A DNA stretch of 7,256 nt from Chloroflexota bacterium (GTDB taxonomy: Bacteria; Chloroflexota; Ktedonobacteria; Ktedonobacterales; JACDGC01): positions 1-7,256 of the forward strand of contig JAKAOI010000110.1 in NCBI GenBank assembly GCA_021812265.1. The letters are read 5' to 3'. Below, one piece after another: positions 1 to 4,102 of the stretch. A program made the translations under genes and the position numbers. Numbering within the stretch: the stretch's first letter is position 1; each line of letters starts with the position of its first letter. Under the pieces are notes generated by a model. The model made no database searches. It saw only the letters and a program-made list of their open reading frames with translations, and was not told the origin of the DNA.

Positions 1-322
1 CCGATCTAGAAATAACGGTTTTGCGGCCTTGCGGATCGGTAGTGGTAGAAACTACTCCGGCAGGTTTATACAGCGCAGCGGTAATATGCTGTTTTTCGGT
101 TTTAATAATTTTGCCGTCTAGTTTTACAACATCTTTATTGGGATAAATTTTGGTTCCGGGGGTTGTAGCTGTTACACCATTTACGCTTACCCGTTGTTCG
201 GCAATAAATACTTCTGCCGCCCTGCGAGACGCAACACCGGCGCGCGCCAAAAACTTATTCAATCGCTCTTCTTGTTCGGAAGGTTGTTTTATTTTTTGAG
301 ATTTTTCCACAATTTTTTTCAA
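1..322 (-). CDS. rluB: RsuA/RluB-family rRNA pseudouridine synthase, N-terminal part (runs off left edge)
   Basis: This enzyme family isomerises a specific uridine in rRNA to pseudouridine; RluB acts on 23S rRNA, RsuA on 16S. Only about 107 residues lie in the window. After a short charged leader there is an S4 RNA-binding domain (about residues 19-66) with the typical motif RLNKFLARAGVASRRAAE and then RVSVNG. Next comes the start of the catalytic domain, ALYKPAGVVSTTTDPQGRKT, the usual form in the RluB/RsuA/RluE/RluF group. The catalytic Asp motif (GRLD-type) lies beyond the edge. I prefer the TTG start at 322 because GGTGG (328-332) sits 5 nt before it and it gives an MKKIVEK-like start. 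A GTG at 331 is the alternative; it has no ribosome binding site and would overlap the upstream stop by 8 nt. It is the last visible gene of a tight three-gene minus-strand unit. The family is secure; RluB rather than RsuA is an inference from motif style. Confidence 0.88.
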   Translation of the reverse strand, partial: MKKIVEKSQKIKQPSEQEERLNKFLARAGVASRRAAEVFIAEQRVSVNGVTATTPGTKIYPNKDVVKLDGKIIKTEKQHITAALYKPAGVVSTTTDPQGRKTVISRS

Positions 323-323
323 A

Positions 324-743
324 TTATCCACCAAACTGTATACGCATATGTTCAATTTTCAGGCAGCGATTCTTCACAACACCCAGCCCTGCCTGAATTG
401 CCTTATCTTCTTCTTCAGGGTTGCTGATATCGAGTTGAAGCCAGATATTATCGGCTTTCACTCTGATTGCCTGATCAATAATTGGTCCGATATCCTCAGA
501 TTTACGAAAGATATCCACAATGTGGATATGTTCGGGGATATCTTCAAGTGACATAAGGACTTTTTGCCCTAAAGATTCTGTTTGGGCGTACATTGGGTTT
601 ACTAAATACACATGCAACCCTGCTTGAATAAGATATTGCGCCACATCGTTGCTGGCTCGTCCGGAGCGCGGCGAAAAACCAACCAGCGCAATAGCACCCG
701 GCTGTTTGGCTAATTGGTGAATGAGGTCATCCGAATAATTCAT
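324..743 (-). CDS. CoA-binding domain protein, YccU family
   Basis: This is a 139-residue single-domain Rossmann protein of the CoA_binding_2 (YccU-like) type, related to the CoA-binding domain of succinyl-CoA synthetase. The molecular role of the family is not established. Visible hallmarks are the nucleotide-binding segment ALVGFSPRSGRASNDVAQYL (residues 19-38), the PVNP-like VNPMYAQ (about 48-54), the block SLEDIPEHIHIVDIFRKSED, the WLQLDISNPEEEDKA block, and the C-terminal CLKIEH signature. Length is normal for the family. The ATG start is well supported: AAAGGAA (750-756) lies 6 nt upstream. That site overlaps the TAA of the preceding membrane-protein gene, which suggests translational coupling. 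The end runs into the pseudouridine synthase start. Family assignment is firm; the cellular function is not known. Confidence 0.9.
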   Translation of the reverse strand: MNYSDDLIHQLAKQPGAIALVGFSPRSGRASNDVAQYLIQAGLHVYLVNPMYAQTESLGQKVLMSLEDIPEHIHIVDIFRKSEDIGPIIDQAIRVKADNIWLQLDISNPEEEDKAIQAGLGVVKNRCLKIEHMRIQFGG

Positions 744-754
744 TGCAAATTCCT

Positions 755-1309
755 TTATTGTTTTTGAGAAAAATGATCTTGAAATTGTTTGGGTCGCTGT
801 TTGTTAAGCTGCTGCATTGGCCGTGCAGCAGGAATATACCCGGTGGTTTCACCTTTGCGCCGCGGCGGCGGTAACGGGAAAGCGGCGGCTTTGGCGGTAA
901 TCATTGCCAAAGCAACGATGATTGACGCTAAAAAGATGATGGAAAAAGTTATTTGCGCAGGGTAAGCAGAATAGAGTAATGTTCTGAATTGCGGCGCCGC
1001 GGCATAATAGCGCATAAGAAAAATTGTTTCCAAAAATGCGCCGATAAGTATGGCGGCAGGAAATCCTGCGGTTGCTCCAATAACAACTTTTAACTCGCGT
1101 CTTCGTCGTGGCATTCGTCCAGCAAGCCAGCCGGAAAAAAAACCGGCAATTGCAACGCTTAGCAGTACGCACAGCAGCGTGGTCATTGTTGTAGGCGTTA
1201 AGTTAAACGCATATTCACCGATAAATACAGCGAGCAGCGGAATTAGCCCAATACCTCCGCTTAATAAGCCAATTCCGGCGCGTTTTATAAACATATTAGA
1301 AGAACTCAC
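755..1309 (-). CDS. Four-helix integral membrane protein of unknown function
   Basis: I do not recognise this 184-residue protein as a named family. Four hydrophobic segments are visible at about residues 11-33, 41-64, 75-98 and 117-140. A strongly basic stretch after the second (RMPRRRRELK, 65-74) is expected to face the cytoplasm. The last 40 residues form a hydrophilic, Pro/Gln/basic-rich tail (PLPPPRRKG, then several Gln and Lys), probably cytoplasmic. There is no signal peptide and no catalytic motif. The start is GTG at 1309 with only a weak purine-rich site upstream; an in-frame ATG at 1294 is the alternative, and an in-frame TAG just upstream excludes anything longer. The stop is 11 nt from the CoA-binding gene and overlaps its ribosome binding site, so the genes are likely co-transcribed. 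Coding status is supported by length, the hydrophobicity pattern and packing. Confidence 0.72.
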   Translation of the reverse strand: MSSSNMFIKRAGIGLLSGGIGLIPLLAVFIGEYAFNLTPTTMTTLLCVLLSVAIAGFFSGWLAGRMPRRRRELKVVIGATAGFPAAILIGAFLETIFLMRYYAAAPQFRTLLYSAYPAQITFSIIFLASIIVALAMITAKAAAFPLPPPRRKGETTGYIPAARPMQQLNKQRPKQFQDHFSQKQ

Positions 1310-1326
1310 AGTTAATCTATCTTTTA

Positions 1327-1341
1327 ACCTACACTATATCA
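1327..1341 (-). promoter_or_regulatory. Extended -10 promoter for the membrane protein-CoA-binding-pseudouridine synthase unit
   Basis: On the minus strand TGATATAGT (1341-1333) matches an extended -10 element (TGnTATAAT, one mismatch in the hexamer). It would place the transcription start near 1326, giving a leader of about 17 nt before the GTG at 1309. No good -35 hexamer stands at 16-18 nt; TTGCCG is present but only 14 nt away. Extended -10 promoters can work with a poor -35. The assignment rests on motif and position only. Confidence 0.4.
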
Positions 1342-1388
1342 TATTTTAGCGCCGGCAATTCTTTTATATAGACGATTAGATACAGGCG

Positions 1389-1406
1389 TTTGCCGAAATC
1401 GGCAAA
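1389..1406. other. Perfect short inverted repeat in the 1310-1508 gap
   Basis: TTTGCCG and CGGCAAA form a perfect 7-bp stem with a 4-nt loop. No T-run follows on either strand, so it is not a classical intrinsic terminator. It lies about 50 nt upstream of the extended -10 at 1333-1341. It could be part of a 3'-end structure of the DUF2807 transcript or a protein-binding dyad. Confidence 0.35.
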
Positions 1407-1416
1407 TAAGATTGTC

Positions 1417-1457
1417 AGGGAGCGCTTTAAACTCTGCAAAAGAAGTGAGCGCCCCCT
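1417..1457 (-). terminator. Long-stem hairpin after the DUF2807 gene, possible 3'-end structure
   Basis: On the minus strand AGGGGGCGCT (1457-1448) pairs with AGCGCTCCCT (1426-1417) over 10 bp, including one G-U wobble, around a 21-nt loop that can itself form a small ACTT/GAGT stem. On the plus strand the wobble becomes an A-C mismatch, so the structure is better as minus-strand RNA, the sense of the DUF2807 gene ending at 1509. There is no U-tract after it, so Rho-independent termination is uncertain. Transcript-end protection or a Rho-linked end is equally possible. Confidence 0.35.
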
Positions 1458-1508
1458 TTTGAATTATTGCTTTATCGCACAACAGCGCCGTTACATGCAA
1501 CGATTTTT

Positions 1509-2396
1509 TTATGGCAGATGCACACCGCCTGAGCCGACGATTTTTTTAGAAAATTCTGCCGGAGTTTCATCGCAATAAATATCACCGGATCCGGTTATCT
1601 GCGCGTTTAATAGGTTGTGCGCCAGCACATATGCGTCTCCCGAGCCGACAATTGAGACAATAGTGTCACCGCACTCTAAATCACCGGCGCGATAATCTCC
1701 CGAACCTCGAATGCGGATGTGCTGCTTTTGCGCTGAGCCGGAAAAACGGATATCGCCGGAGCCATGAATCATTGCGGCAAGATCGTTTGTGCGCAGATCT
1801 TGAATGCGGATATCTCCCGATGCAACAATTTGCACGGTGGTTGTGTCTGTGGATTCCAGCGACATAAATTTAATATCACCGGATCCGTGCACCGAAATTT
1901 CGGCAGTGTTTGTTTTGCAATGTTTCGCAGCGATATCGCCGGACCCGGATACAGCCGCCAGCAGTGATTGTGTTGTAATATTTTCCGTCGAAACATCGCC
2001 AGACCCTGTAATGGCTATTGAAAGACGATCGGTTGTAATATCTCCCAGCATAGCGTCGCCGGAGCCGCTGATTTTTAGTTCATGCAGTTCATTGGTTACA
2101 ACATGAAAAATAATTCCCGGAGAATTAGAAAAGATGGAAACCATTTGGTTTATCGGCCGATCCATCCGCAAAATCAATCTGCGATCGATTATTTCCGTAA
2201 TCACATTCGGCATAATATTTTCTTGCGCTTCAATAACTAATGATGTTTCGGTGCCTTGCTGAATTTCTAATACACCAAAGCAGCGCAGTTCTACCGCGTC
2301 AATATTACTGATGGCGCGTTGTTCGGTTATTAATGGGCCGTAATTTGTGTTTCCGCCGAAAATATCGGCAAGAAAATCGAGAAATGAGTGGGACAT
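1509..2396 (-). CDS. DUF2807 (head-GIN type) beta-helix protein with ten GSGD turns
   Basis: This 295-residue protein belongs to the DUF2807 / putative auto-transporter adhesin, head GIN domain group, whose members are thought to form right-handed parallel beta-helices. No biochemical role is established. Residues 1-25 are a short amphipathic leader with FLDFLADIF. Residues about 26-105 hold the usual first part (NIDAVELRCFGVLEIQQG, then LVIEAQENIMPNVITEI). From residue 111 a GSGD-type turn recurs at 111, 131, 151, 171, 192 (ASGD), 212, 231, 251, 269 and 288 (GSGG), a period of 18-21 residues. There is no signal peptide or lipobox, unlike many secreted relatives, so it may be cytoplasmic or membrane-peripheral. 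ATG at 2396 follows AAAGGAA (2404-2410) by 7 nt. It lies 33 nt after the MFS gene and is likely in the same operon. The family is firm; function unknown. Confidence 0.88.
   Translation of the reverse strand: MSHSFLDFLADIFGGNTNYGPLITEQRAISNIDAVELRCFGVLEIQQGTETSLVIEAQENIMPNVITEIIDRRLILRMDRPINQMVSIFSNSPGIIFHVVTNELHELKISGSGDAMLGDITTDRLSIAITGSGDVSTENITTQSLLAAVSGSGDIAAKHCKTNTAEISVHGSGDIKFMSLESTDTTTVQIVASGDIRIQDLRTNDLAAMIHGSGDIRFSGSAQKQHIRIRGSGDYRAGDLECGDTIVSIVGSGDAYVLAHNLLNAQITGSGDIYCDETPAEFSKKIVGSGGVHLP
1524..2066 (-). repeat. Coding repeat: ten turns of a 60-bp period (GSGD ladder)
   Basis: The first base of each turn motif on the minus strand lies at 2066, 2006, 1946, 1886, 1823, 1763, 1706, 1646, 1592 and 1535, giving spacings of 60, 60, 60, 63, 60, 57, 60, 54 and 57 bp. 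All spacings are multiples of three. Between the GSGD cores the DNA differs strongly, so this is an old protein-level repeat kept by structure rather than a recent tandem duplication. Turn 5 has Ala in place of the first Gly, and turn 10 has Gly in place of the Asp and closes the protein. Confidence 0.9.
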
Positions 2397-2429
2397 AACT
2401 GGGTTCCTTTCATAGATGAAATTGTGGCT

Positions 2430-3794
2430 TTAAGCCAATGTTGTTTCGGTAGTGGGAGTGATGTTTTCCTGCGTTGCAGTGTTTGGCGCAGGAAGGCGCA
2501 AACTAAAATATGTATATATGCCGGATACAATAAATAATATGCTCGAAATGGTGTATACCAAACTGATATTATTCAGTGAAATAACGCCAATTGAAACATG
2601 CGCGCCATAGAATACAACGCTGGCCAGAAAACCTGCCAATGATGATGCGGCAAGCCCTGCAACTGAAATAATCGGATTCATAATGGAAGTTGTTCTGCCG
2701 ATAAAAGCTTTGTCAGTTACTTTCATCATCAAAACATTGGCTGCAACATCAAAAAATGTGATGAAAAATATGGTGAAAAAAATAAATATAATCACTAAAT
2801 ATTTAGACATACTGCCGGCAATGCATAGGGTAAGCGCTCCGCCGATGATCAGTGTCCAAACGAGTACATTTTTTTCACTGAATCTTTTACTGACAATAGG
2901 TGTTACAATTGCTCCGGCAATGCCGCCGATTCCGGCAGTGATAAGCATATATCCATAAAATTGCGGCGATGCGTGCAAATTATCTCGTGTAAAAAATACC
3001 AGCAGGGGATTGAGCATATCACTGCCTAAAGTGGCGATGCTTAAGATAATGAGCAACGACATTAAGATTGAGTTGCCGGTAAAATACTTTAAGCCGTTGC
3101 GAAATGACTGAGATATAGTTTCTGTCTGTGAGATATTTGTATGTTGATGCGGCGCAGTGTTTCGGATATACAAAATGAACAAAAATGAAAGCAAGAAAGA
3201 AGCAGCGTCTGCGCCAAACGCAAATTGCGGCCCTAAATTATACAGTAAAACTCCGATGGGAGGCCCGATAATCAGCGATGCTGCGTTTGACAACTGCAAC
3301 AGACTATATGCTCCTTGCAACTGAGATTCTGGAATAATATCTTTCATCATTGATGTGCGCGATGGATAAAAAAACTGTCCGCACAAGCTTTCCAAGAACG
3401 AAGCGATACATAACCCGATGATTATAATGTATAGGTAACTGTTCGCAGTTCCAAAAAATGAAGTGGGAAGAGCGGCAAGAATAGCGAGAGCTAAAATAAG
3501 AACGGTTCTGGCAGAATCTGTCATCATCATGGTTTTGCGTTGATTCCAGCGATCGACAAATACACCTGCAAGCGGGCGGATAAATATGCGCGGAAGAATA
3601 CCCATAATGGTAACGCCGCTGATAATGAGAGGTCCCCAAGATTGCCCTTTTGATAACGTGTAGGCTACCCATAGGCCAACACTGACAAACAAAATTGCGT
3701 CACCGATGAGCGAAATAACATCGCCTGCCAGCAAAAGAGTGAAACTGCGATTGATAAAAATAGTACTGCGTGGTTTGGTCTGCGTCTGCGCCAT
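2430..3794 (-). CDS. Major facilitator superfamily transporter, MefA/EntS-like efflux type
   Basis: This 454-residue inner-membrane protein has about 12 hydrophobic segments and is likely a proton-driven exporter of a small molecule. Evidence: the MFS motif A in the loop after helix 2, GVFVDRWNQRKTM (77-89); a first-half pattern PSRTSMMKDIIPESQL (144-159), then ASLIIGPPIGVLL (172-184), typical of the MFS_3 macrolide/enterobactin efflux group; a polar central loop (about 212-235) between the two six-helix halves; and a hydrophilic Thr-rich tail (436-454). Length is normal and there are no frameshifts. ATG at 3794 follows AAAGAGG (3801-3807) by 6 nt. It is divergent from the polysaccharide genes and followed by the DUF2807 gene, likely as one operon from the promoter at 3834-3862. 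The substrate cannot be predicted. The family is firm; the efflux direction is an inference from similarity. Confidence 0.9.
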   Translation of the reverse strand: MAQTQTKPRSTIFINRSFTLLLAGDVISLIGDAILFVSVGLWVAYTLSKGQSWGPLIISGVTIMGILPRIFIRPLAGVFVDRWNQRKTMMMTDSARTVLILALAILAALPTSFFGTANSYLYIIIIGLCIASFLESLCGQFFYPSRTSMMKDIIPESQLQGAYSLLQLSNAASLIIGPPIGVLLYNLGPQFAFGADAASFLLSFLFILYIRNTAPHQHTNISQTETISQSFRNGLKYFTGNSILMSLLIILSIATLGSDMLNPLLVFFTRDNLHASPQFYGYMLITAGIGGIAGAIVTPIVSKRFSEKNVLVWTLIIGGALTLCIAGSMSKYLVIIFIFFTIFFITFFDVAANVLMMKVTDKAFIGRTTSIMNPIISVAGLAASSLAGFLASVVFYGAHVSIGVISLNNISLVYTISSILFIVSGIYTYFSLRLPAPNTATQENITPTTETTLA

Positions 3795-3820
3795 ATAAAA
3801 CCTCTTTATATTTTTAAATT

Positions 3821-3841
3821 GATAATAATTAATATTTTATC
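3821..3841. promoter_or_regulatory. AT-rich inverted repeat over the MFS promoter, candidate operator
   Basis: GATAA and TTATC face each other across 11 nt (3821-3841). The dyad covers the -10 box (3834-3839) and the expected start of transcription of the MFS gene, a typical repressor position. The left part reads GATAAT and, aligned without gaps, matches the classical 19-bp Fur-box consensus at 13 of 19 positions. The surrounding DNA is very AT-rich, so part of this match is expected by chance. Confidence 0.25.
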
Positions 3842-3862
3842 AAATAAAATTAATAAAGTCAA
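3834..3862 (-). promoter_or_regulatory. Sigma70-type promoter for the MFS-DUF2807 unit
   Basis: On the minus strand the -35 box TTGACT (3862-3857) and the -10 box TAAAAT (3839-3834) are separated by exactly 17 nt, and a TG pair one base before the -10 makes it an extended -10 as well. Each hexamer differs from consensus by one base. Transcription would start near 3827, leaving a leader of roughly 33 nt with the AAAGAGG ribosome binding site. It is the strongest promoter match in the window. Confidence 0.7.
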
Positions 3863-3948
3863 TAATATTTATATGTCTATGAAAAAAAAGGATATTTTGT
3901 GAAATAAGTTACATCTCAAAGAAGAAATAACCATTTTGGCGCAGCAAT

Positions 3949-3977
3949 TTGACAGATAAGTACTCATTTGGTATATC
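3949..3977 (+). promoter_or_regulatory. Sigma70-type promoter for the polysaccharide genes
   Basis: TTGACA (3949-3954), a perfect -35 consensus, is followed after 17 nt by TATATC (3972-3977), four of six matches, with TG one base before it (TGGTATATC) forming an extended -10. Transcription would start near 3984, giving a leader of about 120 nt before the ATG at 4103. The leader holds the hairpin at 4001-4022. Confidence 0.65.
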
Positions 3978-4000
3978 AAGAAGTAATAAAAAGAAGGCGG

Positions 4001-4022
4001 TTTTGTGCGGCGTTGCGCAAGA
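4001..4022 (+). other. Hairpin in the leader of the sugar transferase transcript
   Basis: TTTTGTGC and GCGCAAGA can pair over 8 bp with two G-U wobbles around the 6-nt loop GGCGTT. It sits between the two plus-strand promoter candidates. No U-run follows directly, so a simple terminator is unlikely. It might affect leader stability or be incidental. Confidence 0.25.
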
Positions 4023-4072
4023 TAAAATAGCTTAAACGGTAATAGATATTTTTAAAACACACCATTATGCAG

Positions 4073-4078
4073 TATAAT
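4073..4078 (+). promoter_or_regulatory. Perfect -10 box close to the sugar transferase start, possible second promoter
   Basis: TATAAT matches the -10 consensus in all six positions, but no good -35 lies 16-18 nt upstream and there is no TG extension. If used, transcription would start near 4085, just before the AAGGA ribosome binding site, and only the ATG at 4103 could be read from it. It therefore also bears on the choice of start codon. Confidence 0.3.
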
Positions 4079-4086
4079 GTTCCTAT

Positions 4087-4091
4087 AAGGA
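4087..4091 (+). promoter_or_regulatory. Ribosome binding site supporting the ATG at 4103
   Basis: AAGGA lies 11 nt before the ATG at 4103. The upstream in-frame ATG at 4067 has no purine-rich site. The spacing is long but equals that seen at the following permease gene (GGAAAG, 5585-5590, 11 nt before ATG 5602). Confidence 0.55.
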
Positions 4092-4102
4092 TTGGTGTAA
4101 TC

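Larger units (their letters stand above)
1339..1500 (-). other. Small open frame of doubtful status downstream of the DUF2807 gene
   Basis: On the minus strand a frame stays open for 53 codons from a TTG at 1500 to TGA at 1341-1339, and remains open for some codons before the TTG. The predicted residues include ALLCDKAIIQKGAL and SFAEFKALPDN. The first part loosely resembles the stretch after the H-loop of ABC ATPases (LCDrv-ii-kG-l), but the spacing from the only His does not fit an H-loop. There is no ribosome binding site and no ATG or GTG start. It could be a decayed gene tail, a chance open frame, or the 3' untranslated region of the DUF2807 transcript. It is listed because nothing else explains the 199-nt gap. 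Confidence 0.2.
3795..4102. other. Divergent intergenic region between the MFS gene and the sugar transferase
   Basis: This 308-nt region has no convincing gene. Its left half (about 3800-3900) is extremely AT-rich. It contains outward-facing promoters (minus at 3834-3862, plus at 3949-3977), a second plus-strand -10 at 4073-4078, an inverted repeat over the minus promoter and a leader hairpin at 4001-4022. A nine-codon ATG frame at 3873 has no ribosome binding site and was not called. Confidence 0.8.

Noticed and set aside
1389..1406. Perfect dyad as a Rho-independent terminator
   Set aside because: No T-run follows on either strand and the stem is only 7 bp; kept only as an inverted repeat.
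1339..1500. Remnant of an ABC transporter ATPase
   Set aside because: Only the LCDKAIIQKGAL stretch is suggestive, the distance from the single His does not fit the H-loop spacing, and no other ATPase motif is nearby. It is kept as an open question, not as a pseudogene call.
1504..1510. Run of seven T on the plus strand as a terminator T-tract
   Set aside because: It is part of the DUF2807 stop codon region on the opposite strand, and no plus-strand gene or stable stem precedes it.
1390..1578. Plus-strand open frame across the gap and the DUF2807 3' end
   Set aside because: TTG start without a ribosome binding site, antisense to a clear gene for a third of its length, and no family resemblance.
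1524..2066. Regular 60-bp spacing of near-identical GC-rich cores, looking like a CRISPR or iteron array
   Set aside because: All spacings are multiples of three, the cores translate as GSGD in one long frame, and the repeats are only a few bases long. It is a protein repeat.
1804..2106. Plus-strand open frame opposite the DUF2807 gene
   Set aside because: It is the mirror of the regular repeat (its SPD/SPEP-like pattern is the complement of GSGD), with no ribosome binding site and no recognisable family.
3304..3672. Minus-strand 122-codon open frame inside the MFS gene
   Set aside because: It lies in another frame of a clear, full-length transporter gene and has Cys/Ser/Tyr/Arg-rich content typical of shadow frames.
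3873..3902. Nine-codon ATG frame with a Lys run, as a leader peptide
   Set aside because: No ribosome binding site, lies upstream of the plus-strand promoter, and is probably chance in AT-rich DNA.
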